DNA of 12,118 bases. Origin: Oleispira sp963933055. Its GTDB lineage: Bacteria > Pseudomonadota > Gammaproteobacteria > Pseudomonadales > Oceanobacteraceae. The notes beneath the pieces are model-generated. The model did not search any database and was not told where the DNA came from. It saw nothing but the letters and a program-made list of their open reading frames with translations. The DNA is taken from assembly GCA_963933055.1 (NCBI GenBank), contig CAWVSY010000078.1, positions 1-12,118 of the forward strand, read 5' to 3'. Of the stretch, positions 4,903-12,118 are shown piece by piece. Each line of letters starts with the position of its first letter. Position 1 is the first letter of the stretch. The position numbers and the translations under genes are program-made.

Positions 4903-6387
4903 ATGACTCCTGAACAATTTAAAACATTAAGCCAGCAAGGCTACAATCGTATCCCTGTTGCACGTGAAGTAATGGCGGATTTAGATACGCCATTATCGAC
5001 TTATCTTAAGCTCGCATCTGGGCCATATTCTTATTTGCTTGAATCCGTTCAAGGTGGCGAAAAATGGGGTCGTTATTCCATGATAGGCCTACCTTGCTCG
5101 GAAGTTATTAAGGTTGAAGGTCTAACGATTCGTCATTTTATTGATGGTCAGCAGACTTCTGAGCAGGAAGTAGAAGATCCTCTGGACTACATCGAACAGC
5201 TGCAAGCCAAGTATAACGTTCCTGTATTGGAAAATATGCCGATCTTTGATGGCGGTTTAGTCGGTTATTTTGGTTACGATACCGTCCGCTATATCGAAAA
5301 ACGTCTGCAAGATAGCTGTCCGCCGGATGAATTGGGCACGCCTGATATCTTATTGATGGTATCGGAAGAGGTTGTTGTTTTTGATAACCTGAGTGGCAAA
5401 ATCTATTTAATTGTTTTGGCTAACCCAGAGCAAGATAATGCACTAGAGAACGCAGAAAGCCGTTTAGAAGAGCTGCGAATTAAGTTACGTCAGCCTTATA
5501 AAGGTTCTATTGGCCAAGCTTTACCTGAGCCTAAAGTGGTTGCTGAGAGCGATTTCAAATCGGGTTTTGGTGAGCAAGAGTTTCAGCAGTCGGTTGAAGA
5601 TATTAAAGAATACATTTTATCCGGCGACATTATGCAGTGTGTGATATCACAGCGTATGAAAGTACCTTTTGGTGGTGAGCCGATTCAGGTTTATCGCGCA
5701 CTGCGCACCTTAAATCCCTCTCCTTACATGTATTTCATGGATTTGGACGACTTTCATATTGTGGGTTCTTCTCCTGAGATTTTAGCGCGCTTAGAAGACG
5801 GTGAAGTAACGGTTCGTCCGATTGCAGGCACTCGTTATCGTGGCAAAACGCCTGCAGAAGATTTGGCGTTAGAGAAAGAATTATTATCGGATCCTAAAGA
5901 AATTGCTGAGCATTTAATGCTGATTGATTTGGGTCGTAACGACGCGGGTCGTGTTTCTAAAGTCGGCACGGTGGAAGTGAGTGATCAGATGGTGGTTGAG
6001 CGTTATAGCCATGTGATGCACATTGTTTCGAATGTGACGGGCAAAGTGAAAGACGATATTAGCGCCATGGATGTTTTACGCGCAGTTCACCCTGCGGGCA
6101 CCTTAAGCGGCGCACCTAAAATTCGAGCAATGGAAATCATTGATCAAATGGAGCCGGTTAAACGCGGTGTTTATGGTGGCGCAGTGGGTTACCTAAGCTG
6201 GAATGGCAATATGGATACCGCCATTGCGATTCGTACCGCGGTGATTAAAGACGGTGTTTTAAACATTCAAGCAGGTGCTGGGGTCGTTGCCGATTCTGTA
6301 CCGCGCTTAGAGTGGAAAGAAACTTTGAATAAAGGCCGCGCGTTATTTCGCGCAGTGGCGATGGCTGAATCTGGCTTGGACCAATAG
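4903..6387 (+). CDS. trpE: Anthranilate synthase component I
   Basis: Makes anthranilate from chorismate with ammonia delivered by TrpG, the committed step of tryptophan synthesis, in the cytosol. The 494 residues match the family. The feedback-inhibition motif LLES (45-48) is intact, so tryptophan inhibition is expected. The chorismate-binding domain contains NPSPYM (271-276), IAGTRYRG (307-314), DLGRNDAGRVSKVG (from 342) and HPAGTLSGAPKIRAMEIID (396-414). The opening GYNRIP and LKLASGPYSYLLESVQGGEKWGR-type sequence resembles Pseudomonas TrpE, which supports the ATG at 4903. The ribosome binding site is weak: GGA at 4893-4895, or AGG only two bases from the start. This fits translational or leader control. 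It is followed directly by trpG, whose ribosome binding site overlaps the trpE stop codon. Confidence 0.98.
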   Translation: MTPEQFKTLSQQGYNRIPVAREVMADLDTPLSTYLKLASGPYSYLLESVQGGEKWGRYSMIGLPCSEVIKVEGLTIRHFIDGQQTSEQEVEDPLDYIEQLQAKYNVPVLENMPIFDGGLVGYFGYDTVRYIEKRLQDSCPPDELGTPDILLMVSEEVVVFDNLSGKIYLIVLANPEQDNALENAESRLEELRIKLRQPYKGSIGQALPEPKVVAESDFKSGFGEQEFQQSVEDIKEYILSGDIMQCVISQRMKVPFGGEPIQVYRALRTLNPSPYMYFMDLDDFHIVGSSPEILARLEDGEVTVRPIAGTRYRGKTPAEDLALEKELLSDPKEIAEHLMLIDLGRNDAGRVSKVGTVEVSDQMVVERYSHVMHIVSNVTGKVKDDISAMDVLRAVHPAGTLSGAPKIRAMEIIDQMEPVKRGVYGGAVGYLSWNGNMDTAIAIRTAVIKDGVLNIQAGAGVVADSVPRLEWKETLNKGRALFRAVAMAESGLDQ

Positions 6388-6399
6388 GAGGAATTTATT

Positions 6400-6984
6400 A
6401 TGTTACTAATGATTGATAATTACGATTCCTTCACCTACAACGTCGTGCAATATTTTGCCGAACTAGGTGCGGATGTTCAGGTTTATCGCAATGATGAAAT
6501 TACTATTGAACAGATCGAGGCACTGAATCCCGATCACTTGGTGATTTCCCCTGGCCCTTGTACGCCGAATGAAGCCGGTATTGCTGTCGAAGCGATTCGT
6601 CATTTTGCTGGCAAGCTACCGATTTTAGGTATTTGTTTGGGACATCAAAGTATTGGCCAAGTATTTGGTGGTGATATTGTACGTGCTGGCCAAGTAATGC
6701 ACGGAAAAACGTCCCCCATCGTGCATGCCGATACTGGTGTGTTTAAAGGTTTAAACAATCCGATGATTGCGACGCGTTATCATTCTTTAGTGATTGATAA
6801 AAAAACCTTACCTGACTGCTTAGAAATTACCGCTTGGACTGAAAACCAAGATGGCTCCATGGAAGAGATTATGGGTGTGCGCCATAAAGAGTTGGATATC
6901 GAGGGGGTGCAATTTCACCCAGAGTCGATTTTAACGGTGCAGGGTCACGATCTATTAAACAATTTTTTGAAGCGCAGCAAATAG
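6400..6984 (+). CDS. trpG: Anthranilate synthase component II, glutamine amidotransferase
   Basis: Hydrolyses glutamine and channels ammonia to TrpE. The 194 residues form a single class I amidotransferase domain. It has the opening LLMIDNYDSFTYN, the oxyanion strand region VISPGPCTP, the nucleophile Cys79 in GICLGHQSIGQVFGG, and His173 and Glu175 in VQFHPES, a complete catalytic triad. AGGAGGA at 6386-6392 overlaps the trpE stop (6385-6387) and lies seven bases before the ATG, so the two subunits are probably translationally coupled. In relatives the same subunit also serves aminodeoxychorismate synthase for folate. No separate pabA is in this window, so a dual role is possible but not shown. 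Confidence 0.97.
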   Translation: MLLMIDNYDSFTYNVVQYFAELGADVQVYRNDEITIEQIEALNPDHLVISPGPCTPNEAGIAVEAIRHFAGKLPILGICLGHQSIGQVFGGDIVRAGQVMHGKTSPIVHADTGVFKGLNNPMIATRYHSLVIDKKTLPDCLEITAWTENQDGSMEEIMGVRHKELDIEGVQFHPESILTVQGHDLLNNFLKRSK

Positions 6985-7021
6985 CTAGCCGCGATAGAAG
7001 CTTGAAGAGTAAAGGAAATTC

Positions 7022-8068
7022 ATGATGAATATTCAGCAAGGGCTAGCGAAAGTCATTGAGCGTCAGAACCTAACAACCGAAGAAATGATTGCGGTAATGA
7101 ATCAGATTATGGGGGGAGAGGCGACACCTGCGCAAATTGGCGGCTTTTTAGTTGGGCTGCGTATGAAAGGCGAAACCATTGATGAAATAACGGGTGCCGC
7201 GACGGTGATGCGCCAGTTGGCATCGGGCGTAAAGGTCGATGATGAAAACGCCGTTGATACCTGTGGCACTGGCGGTGATGGTTCGAATTTGTTTAATGTG
7301 TCTACCGCATCTTCTTTTGTTGTTGCGGCAGCAGGGGGCAAGGTTGCTAAGCATGGCAATCGCAGTGTTTCGTCCAGCACGGGTAGCGCAGATGTTTTAG
7401 AGTTTGCGGGTATTTCTTTGGCTTTAAGTGCCGATCAGGTTGCTTGTTGCGTGAATGAAATTGGCGTAGGTTTTATGTTTGCTCCCGCGCATCATAGTGC
7501 AATGAAACATGCGATTGGTCCACGTAAAGAATTAGCTCAGCGCACTATTTTTAATATGCTTGGCCCACTTACGAATCCGGCGGGGGTTAAAAACCAAGTG
7601 ATTGGCGTCTTTAATGCTGCATTATGTCGTCCGCTTGCGGAAGTATTGCAACGCTTGGGCAGTGAGCACGTATTGATCGTACATTCCGATGATGGTTTGG
7701 ATGAAATTAGTTTAGCGGCAGAAACGACCATCGCCGAACTTAAAAACGGTCACATTAGTGAATATAAATTTAAGCCTGAAGACGTTGATATTACGAGTCA
7801 GAGCTTAATGGGTTTGACGGTTGATAGTGCCGAACAAAGTTATCAGTTGATTAAAGACGCGCTAGGCAAACGCGAAACCGATGCTGGGAATAAAGCCGCA
7901 GATATTATTGCGTTGAACGCGGGTGCGGCCATTTATGCAGCCAATATTGCTAACAGCTTAGAGCAGGGTGTAGAAATGGCGCAAGATGCTATTTATTCTG
8001 GCCTAGCCCTTGGAAAATTAAATGATCTAGTAACGTTCACGCGTTACTTGGAAGAAGACCAAGCTTAA
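7022..8068 (+). CDS. trpD: Anthranilate phosphoribosyltransferase
   Basis: Transfers phosphoribose from PRPP to anthranilate, the second step of the pathway. The 348 residues are the usual length and contain no fused amidotransferase, unlike enteric TrpGD. The N-terminal helical domain is followed by the PRPP-binding loop DTCGTGGDGSNLFNVSTA (Cys81, Gly82-Thr83), KHGNRSVSSSTGSAD (Lys110 to Arg114 region), and RTIFNMLGPLTNPAGV. Two ATG codons are in tandem. AAAGGA (7011-7016) is spaced five bases from the first and eight from the second (7025), so the second may be the true start, which would shorten the protein by one residue. The gap to trpG is 37 bases with no terminator, so it is in the same operon. 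Confidence 0.97.
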   Translation: MMNIQQGLAKVIERQNLTTEEMIAVMNQIMGGEATPAQIGGFLVGLRMKGETIDEITGAATVMRQLASGVKVDDENAVDTCGTGGDGSNLFNVSTASSFVVAAAGGKVAKHGNRSVSSSTGSADVLEFAGISLALSADQVACCVNEIGVGFMFAPAHHSAMKHAIGPRKELAQRTIFNMLGPLTNPAGVKNQVIGVFNAALCRPLAEVLQRLGSEHVLIVHSDDGLDEISLAAETTIAELKNGHISEYKFKPEDVDITSQSLMGLTVDSAEQSYQLIKDALGKRETDAGNKAADIIALNAGAAIYAANIANSLEQGVEMAQDAIYSGLALGKLNDLVTFTRYLEEDQA

Positions 8069-8090
8069 GTTTGGCACAGGAATAAGATTA

Positions 8091-8885
8091 ATGAATACCC
8101 CGACGATTTTAAAAAAAATCCTTGATACCAAAGTGATCGAAGTGCAGCAGCGCAGTGCTGCAATGTCTTTGGCAGAAATGAAAGCTCGCGCTTTTGATCA
8201 GCCAGAAGCGCGTGGTTTTTATAAAGCCATGCAAGCTAAAGTGGCGGCAGGTTTACCTGCGGTGATTGCAGAAGTGAAAAAAGCGTCGCCAAGCAAAGGT
8301 ATTTTTCGTGATGATTTTGATCCAGCCCGCATCGCTGAATCTTATGAAAAAGCGGGCGCTGCTTGCTTATCAATTTTAACCGATAAAGATTATTTTCAGG
8401 GCAGTGAAGAGTTTTTGAAGCAAGGGCGCAATGCGTGCTCAATTCCTGTTATTCGTAAAGATTTTTTAATCGACCCTTATCAAATATTTGAAGCAAAAGT
8501 GATTAACGCTGATTGTATTCTACTGATCGTATCCGCGTTAAGTGATATGCAGTTGCAAGACTTCTCTGGCTTAGCTACTGAGCTAGGGATGGATGTACTG
8601 GTTGAAGTGCATGATGAGAAAGAGCTGCACTCAGCGTTGAAATTGGATACACCTTTAGTCGGTATCAATAACCGCAATTTGCATACCTTTGAAGTAAGCT
8701 TAGAGAATACCTATGCTTTGCTTGATCAGATTTCTAGCGATCGTATGGTGGTAACGGAAAGTGGTATTTTAGGTCGCGAAGATGTTGCCGCAATGCGTGC
8801 TAAGCACGTGAATGCTTTCTTGGTCGGTGAAGCCTTTATGCGCGCTGAATTTCCTGGCGAGAAATTATCGGAGTTGTTCTTCTAA
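8091..8885 (+). CDS. trpC: Indole-3-glycerol-phosphate synthase
   Basis: Closes the indole ring from carboxyphenylaminodeoxyribulose phosphate with loss of carbon dioxide and water. This is a 264-residue stand-alone TIM barrel, not fused to TrpF as in E. coli. Active-site segments are all present: AEVKKASPSKG with Glu61 and Lys63, SILTDKDYFQGS, VIRKDFLIDPYQ with catalytic Lys123, VEVHDEKEL with Glu172, VGINNRNL, and VTESGI with Glu223. It begins 22 bases after trpD with AGGA at 8078-8081. It is the last gene of the operon. trpF, trpB and trpA are not in the window, as is usual in Pseudomonas-like genomes where they lie elsewhere. Confidence 0.97.
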   Translation: MNTPTILKKILDTKVIEVQQRSAAMSLAEMKARAFDQPEARGFYKAMQAKVAAGLPAVIAEVKKASPSKGIFRDDFDPARIAESYEKAGAACLSILTDKDYFQGSEEFLKQGRNACSIPVIRKDFLIDPYQIFEAKVINADCILLIVSALSDMQLQDFSGLATELGMDVLVEVHDEKELHSALKLDTPLVGINNRNLHTFEVSLENTYALLDQISSDRMVVTESGILGREDVAAMRAKHVNAFLVGEAFMRAEFPGEKLSELFF

Positions 8886-8907
8886 ATTTAGCTTTAAATC
8901 TGAATTG

Positions 8908-8948
8908 AGCAGCAAAAAACAGATGTCTTCGAATGTTTGTTTGCTGCT
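8908..8948. terminator. Long imperfect hairpin between convergent trpC and response-regulator genes
   Basis: AGCAGCAAA (8908-8916) pairs with TTTGCTGCT (8940-8948). After one bulged G (8939), AAACA (8917-8921) continues with TGTTT (8934-8938), giving 14 pairs around a 12-base loop. It lies in the 83 bases between the two stop codons, where a shared terminator is expected. It has no T tract on either side, so it could act through Rho, as a transcript-end stabiliser or as a barrier instead. Confidence 0.45.
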
Positions 8949-8968
8949 TGATGTTATGCCTGCTTCAT

Positions 8969-10537
8969 TCAATAGCTGTCTGGGAAATTCTCTCGAATTT
9001 CTAATAAGGCTTCAATGTTTTCTTCAAACAAATCAACAAGCCGTGGTTCAAACTGTTCGCCACGCTCTTCTTTTATAATCGCGATGATTTTTTCGATTGG
9101 CCAAGCGTCTTTGTAGCAGCGCTTACTTCCTAGTGCGTCAAATACATCGGCTAATGCCGTAATGCGTCCTGCAATGTGTATTTCTTCACCTTTTAAGCCA
9201 CGAGGATAGCCTTTGCCATTCCACTTTTCGTGATGCTGGCCTGCAATGATCGAACCGAGTTGTAAAATACGTTTATCAGACTTTGCGAGTATCTCTTCAC
9301 CGATTAATGCATGAGTTTGCATAATCTCCCATTCTTCAGGAGTATGCTTGCCTGGTTTGTTTAAAATGCTGTCTGGAATTCCGACCTTACCGACATCGTG
9401 TAAAGGTGACGCAAATTTAATAAGTTCAGCTTCTCTTTCGGGCAAGCCATAAGCGATGGCTAAGAGTTGAGATATCTGTGCAACTCGTTTTACGTGTGCT
9501 CCGGTCTCTTTTGAACGCTGCTCAACTGCTTCGCCGAGCATATATACAAGTTCTTTTTGAGTTTCCTGAACATCCTCACGCATTAATAAATTTTCGTAGG
9601 TGACGGTGACATTGGCTGCATAGATTTCTAAGATCTGTTTATCAATATCACTAAGCTCGTGATGGTAGGTGACATAAAGAAGACTTTCACTGCCTTCACG
9701 AGGAGAAGAATAGCCAATGTAATGATCTTTGTGATAATAAGATTTGTGGTCTTTTAAGACTTGCTTGAAACCATTTTGCACTTGAATCGGTAGCTCTTCC
9801 ATAGTCGCAATGTTGTGCGTATTTTCCATGTCGCCAGTCGCGGCAAGGATGCGGAAAGTGCGAGTTTCAATATCCAGTTGTGAATCGTGGGTAATGGATG
9901 AGCAATAGAGAGCACTTTGCTCTAAACCAAGCAGGTTTGTTATTTGCGATAAAACAGCACTCGCAAATTTATTCAGCGTATCGGAGCCAAAAACTTCCGT
10001 AGAAGCCTTAATAACATTCTCTAATCCTTTTCTATGTTCATTAAGCGTACAGATATCTCGGTAGCTGCGTAATGTTGCATAAAGTAGAGTATTGAGTTTC
10101 GTGGTGGTTAATTCGGTTTTATCTTTGTAGTCATTGATGTCGTAGTTGCGAATGACTTCATTTTCTGGAGCCTGGCCAGGCTGTCCTGTTCTAAGAACAA
10201 GACGTGTATAGCGGTTATTTAGATCTTCACGAATGTAGCGTGCAACTTCTAAACCTGCGTGTTCGTCTTCCATGACAACATCTAAAATTGCAAGTGCGAT
10301 ATCATTGCGCTGAGCCATGATATCTTTCGCTTCTTGGCCTGTATACGCACTGATTAATTCGAGCTTCAAACCATCGAAAGAAAAATTGTGTAATACCATG
10401 CGTGTTACTTTATGCACATCTGGTTCATCATCTACGATGAGAACTTTCCAAGTCTCACTTAGCTCTTTCTGTGGTTGGTCATCATCACCGCCGCCGAATA
10501 ATGGCTCATCATCGGTGAATAACGCTTGGTCGCTCAT
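8969..10537 (-). CDS. Response regulator with REC, GAF-like (DUF3369-type) and HD-GYP domains; probable cyclic-di-GMP phosphodiesterase
   Basis: HD-GYP domains hydrolyse cyclic-di-GMP, so phosphorylation by a sensor kinase would tune the level of this messenger. Numbered from the ATG at 10537 (522 residues): an acidic tail, then REC about 30-155 with Asp36/Asp37, phospho-acceptor Asp86 in AILDVVME, Thr117 and Lys140. A middle domain about 165-325 resembles the DUF3369 region found between REC and HD-GYP. HD-GYP about 330-510 has His348, HD at 380-381 in SPLHDVGK, His409, HHEKWNGKGYP (435-445, complete GYP) and Asp464, so the metal site looks intact. A TTG at 10552 lies upstream, but TGGAG (10547-10551) sits nine bases before the ATG and favours it. 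No partner kinase is adjacent. It lies downstream of crp in the same direction with an 89-base gap (10538-10626) and no clear minus-strand terminator. Confidence 0.92.
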   Translation of the reverse strand: MSDQALFTDDEPLFGGGDDDQPQKELSETWKVLIVDDEPDVHKVTRMVLHNFSFDGLKLELISAYTGQEAKDIMAQRNDIALAILDVVMEDEHAGLEVARYIREDLNNRYTRLVLRTGQPGQAPENEVIRNYDINDYKDKTELTTTKLNTLLYATLRSYRDICTLNEHRKGLENVIKASTEVFGSDTLNKFASAVLSQITNLLGLEQSALYCSSITHDSQLDIETRTFRILAATGDMENTHNIATMEELPIQVQNGFKQVLKDHKSYYHKDHYIGYSSPREGSESLLYVTYHHELSDIDKQILEIYAANVTVTYENLLMREDVQETQKELVYMLGEAVEQRSKETGAHVKRVAQISQLLAIAYGLPEREAELIKFASPLHDVGKVGIPDSILNKPGKHTPEEWEIMQTHALIGEEILAKSDKRILQLGSIIAGQHHEKWNGKGYPRGLKGEEIHIAGRITALADVFDALGSKRCYKDAWPIEKIIAIIKEERGEQFEPRLVDLFEENIEALLEIRENFPDSY

Positions 10538-10626
10538 ATAGTCTTGCTCCAATAATACTAATTGAAGTTTAGAACAAGGTTGAGGGCTCTGCTGTGGAAT
10601 TTTTTAAATATGAGTATTTTTTTGAA

Positions 10627-11295
10627 TTAACTTTCTCTGCGAGGTAGGGAAGCGGCTCGGCGAGTACCATGAACCACCATTGTTTTGCCAGCTACGTCGA
10701 CTAAACCTTGTTCTTCTAAGGCTTTTAATACACGGCCAACCATTTCTCGTGAGCAGCCGACAATGCGACCAATCTCTTGGCGAGTAATCTTAATTTGCAT
10801 ACCATCTGGGTGTGTCATGGCATCCGGTTCTTGAGAAAGCTCTAGCAAGGTGCGCGCGACACGGCCAGTGACGTCCAAAAAGGCAAGGTCGCCAGCTTTA
10901 CGTGTGGTATTTCTTAAGCGCAGAGACATTTGCTCAAAAATAGCATAAAGAAGACTATGGTCATCTTTTACTAGCTCTAGAAATTTTGTATAGCTAATTT
11001 CAGCCACTTCACAATCAGACTTTGCTTTCACCCAAGCGGTACGAGCTTTTGCGTTAGGGTCAAATAATCCCATTTCCCCAAAGAAATCACCTTTGTTCAA
11101 ATAAGCCATGATCATTTCACGGCCATCTTCATCTTCGATGATGACTGAGACTGATCCTTTGACTAAAAAGAACAGTGAGTCGCTTTGATCTCCCGCATAG
11201 ATTAGTGTGCTGCGAGAAGGATAGCGACGGCGATGAGCATGATTTAAAAAAACCTCGATATACTCAGCTTTGGTATTCGTTCCATAAAGACTCAT
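10627..11295 (-). CDS. crp: cAMP receptor protein, CRP/Vfr type global regulator
   Basis: Dimeric transcription factor activated by cAMP. The 222 residues closely resemble Pseudomonas Vfr. The cyclic-nucleotide fold holds GDFFGEMGLF with Gly73/Glu74 and ARTAW with Arg85/Thr86, and the C-helix has Thr130-Thr131 in RNTTRK, the same TT pair as Vfr. These are the residues that contact cAMP. The hinge DLAFLDVTGRVARTL leads to the winged helix with ITRQEIGRIVGCSREMVGRVLK, where Arg183, Glu184 and Arg188 match the base-reading residues of CRP. Thr86 replaces the serine of E. coli CRP and Vfr, a conservative change. About ten residues (RAASLPRRES) extend beyond the GTR at which Vfr and CRP end. The ribosome binding site is weak. 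The gene is divergent from osmC-like yhfA, as in E. coli. vfr is an equally good name. Confidence 0.95.
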   Translation of the reverse strand: MSLYGTNTKAEYIEVFLNHAHRRRYPSRSTLIYAGDQSDSLFFLVKGSVSVIIEDEDGREMIMAYLNKGDFFGEMGLFDPNAKARTAWVKAKSDCEVAEISYTKFLELVKDDHSLLYAIFEQMSLRLRNTTRKAGDLAFLDVTGRVARTLLELSQEPDAMTHPDGMQIKITRQEIGRIVGCSREMVGRVLKALEEQGLVDVAGKTMVVHGTRRAASLPRRES

Positions 11296-11517
11296 AAATC
11301 AGTTACCCGTCCGAGGTAAAAAAGAGCTAAAAATGCTCATTGAAAACAATAACTTAATACAGCAACCTAATATACTGTAGTAGCATTATCAGATATACCC
11401 CCTTTATTCTAACAAAATCACCTAATACTACGAGTGCTTAAGTCTCACTATTCGTAGGGAAATTATTCTAAAGTCTTTTGCTATGGTAACCTTGCGCCAA
11501 TTCGATGGAGAAATTTT
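11296..11517. promoter_or_regulatory. Divergent crp-osmC control region with interrupted inverted repeat
   Basis: This 222-base region must carry both promoters. CTACGA (11428-11433) is the reverse complement of TCGTAG (11452-11457), and inside it GTG (11434-11436) faces CAC (11446-11448), giving a 30-base interrupted dyad centred on CTTAAG. TGCTATGGT (11479-11487) is a possible extended -10 for the osmC-like gene. For crp, the minus strand has TTGTTA (11407-11412) and GATAAT (11382-11387) at a long 19-base spacing. No full CRP site (TGTGA-N6-TCACA) was found by eye, so autoregulation is not supported. Confidence 0.35.
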
Positions 11518-11940
11518 ATGAAAGCAACAATTACATGGGGCGGCGACGTCAAATTTATCGGTGAATCCGGAACGGGTCATACAGTCATCATGGATGGTCC
11601 GGAAGATCATGGTGGTAAAAACCAAGGTGTTCGCCCGATGGAACTGCTACTTTTAGGTATGGGTGGCTGTACCAGTTTTGATGTGATGAGTATTTTGAAG
11701 AAGCAGCGTCAAGATGTTGTGGATTGCGTAGCGGAAATTGAAGCTGAGCGTGCTGATGCGGTACCTTCAGTATTCACTAAGATTCATATCCATTTTAAAG
11801 TGCAGGGTCGTAAACTGCGAGAAGTGGCTGTTGAGAAGGCCGTTGCTCTTTCTGCTGAGAAATATTGTTCTGCATCGATCATGCTTGAAAAAGGTGGGGT
11901 TGAAATTACTCACAGCTTTGAAGTAGAAGCCGTAGAGTAA
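11518..11940 (+). CDS. OsmC/Ohr-family protein, YhfA-like
   Basis: A 140-residue protein of the OsmC superfamily, whose characterised members are thiol peroxidases acting on organic hydroperoxides as domain-swapped dimers. Both conserved cysteines are present: Cys51 in LLLGMGGCTSFDV and Cys117 in SAEKYCSASIM, with Arg39 and Glu42 in GVRPMELLL preceding. The overall pattern is that of the YhfA branch (OsmC-like, function not settled) more than of OsmC or Ohr proper. GGAG at 11507-11510, seven bases before the ATG, supports the start. It is divergent from crp, as yhfA is in E. coli and as the OsmC-like gene next to vfr is in Pseudomonas, so the pairing is old and may reflect shared control. Confidence 0.9.
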   Translation: MKATITWGGDVKFIGESGTGHTVIMDGPEDHGGKNQGVRPMELLLLGMGGCTSFDVMSILKKQRQDVVDCVAEIEAERADAVPSVFTKIHIHFKVQGRKLREVAVEKAVALSAEKYCSASIMLEKGGVEITHSFEVEAVE

Positions 11941-11972
11941 TATCTAAGGCTCTTGCTCAAAAGCCAGAAACA

Positions 11973-12008
11973 AAAAAGCCCCTATTGATCGCTCAATAGG
12001 GGCTTTTT
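11973..12008. terminator. Strong bidirectional intrinsic terminator
   Basis: A perfect 16-bp stem: 11973-11988 (A run, GCCCC, TATTGA) pairs with 11993-12008 (TCAATA, GGGGC, T run) around TCGC. The A tract (11972-11977) and T tract (12004-12008) give a U run on both strands. It serves the osmC-like gene and the convergent partial gene. Confidence 0.93.
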
Positions 12009-12036
12009 ATTTGAGGCTGAATGAACAGCCTCAAAT
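12009..12036. repeat. 11-bp perfect hairpin next to the terminator
   Basis: ATTTGAGGCTG (12009-12019) pairs with CAGCCTCAAAT (12026-12036) around a 6-base loop, starting one base after the terminator. It has no T tract of its own. It may be a 3' end stabilising structure of the convergent transcript or a second barrier. Confidence 0.5.
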
Positions 12037-12054
12037 AGACGCTTTAAGTATTAA

Positions 12055-12118
12055 TTACTTAGAAGCTTCTACAATGCGCTTCATATCAGTCATGTAGCCA
12101 CGTAGCTCTTCACCAACA
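12055..12118 (-). CDS. C-terminal end of an unidentified protein (5' part outside window)
   Basis: On the minus strand the frame reads into TAA (12055-12057) with last residues VGEELRGYMTDMK then RIVEASK, a charged amphipathic helix. Codon use looks normal, and the two hairpins just downstream fit a real gene end. By Pseudomonas synteny speD would be expected beside the OsmC-like gene, but the tail does not look like E. coli SpeD as I remember it. Twenty residues are too few to name a family. Confidence 0.6.
   Translation of the reverse strand, partial: VGEELRGYMTDMKRIVEASK

Noticed and set aside
7102..7380. Minus-strand open frames inside trpD and several within trpC, trpE and the acyl-CoA dehydrogenase.
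   Set aside because: They lie wholly within genes with full family motifs, have no recognisable domains and no ribosome binding sites.
10538..10552. TTG at 10552 as the start of the response regulator (527 residues).
   Set aside because: The TTG overlaps the TGGAG ribosome binding site of the ATG at 10537, which is better placed.
10606..10619. AAATA-TGAG-TATTT with following T residues as a terminator.
   Set aside because: It is on the plus strand, where no gene ends. On the minus strand the T tract is absent and the 5-bp AT stem is too weak to end crp transcription.
12055..12118. Calling the partial gene speD from Pseudomonas synteny.
   Set aside because: The visible 20 residues do not resemble SpeD as I recall it, and gene order alone is not enough.

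Overview
The window looks like chromosome of a marine-type gammaproteobacterium of moderate-to-low GC, most likely an Oceanospirillales/Pseudomonadales relative. This rests on recalled resemblance of the proteins to Pseudomonas counterparts: Vfr-type CRP, tandem ~600-residue acyl-CoA dehydrogenases, and the trpGDC-vfr-OsmC gene order. The genus cannot be fixed from the sequence. No rRNA, tRNA, insertion sequence, CRISPR array or phage gene was seen, and all full-length genes look intact.

Layout. Positions 1-2387 carry two tandem, paralogous acyl-CoA dehydrogenases for fatty-acid beta-oxidation, the first cut by the window edge. Each is closed by a clear intrinsic terminator, so they are probably separate transcripts. 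A TetR/AcrR regulator (2594-3181) follows. It converges, across two hairpins, on a short stand-alone HPF/RaiA-type ribosome-associated protein (3335-3703, minus strand). A HAD-IB phosphatase-like gene (4008-4697) precedes the tryptophan operon.

The tryptophan operon is trpE-trpG-trpD-trpC (4903-8885, plus strand), four consecutive genes for the steps from chorismate to indole-3-glycerol phosphate except TrpF, which is not in the window. A good promoter overlaps the HAD stop codon. The roughly 175-base leader contains an unlisted 19-codon reading frame with a consensus ribosome binding site. Its last sense codon is the only TGG in the leader, and that codon lies in a segment complementary to a downstream segment. 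This is a candidate trp leader peptide and attenuator or translational switch, and is the most interesting observation here.

Convergent to the trp operon, on the minus strand, lie crp/vfr (10627-11295) and downstream of it a REC/HD-GYP response regulator (8969-10537). This places a cAMP-dependent regulator beside a probable cyclic-di-GMP phosphodiesterase. Divergent from crp is a YhfA-like OsmC-family gene (11518-11940), a pairing also known in Escherichia coli and Pseudomonas. It ends at a strong bidirectional terminator facing a gene of which only the last 20 codons are visible (12055-12118, minus strand).
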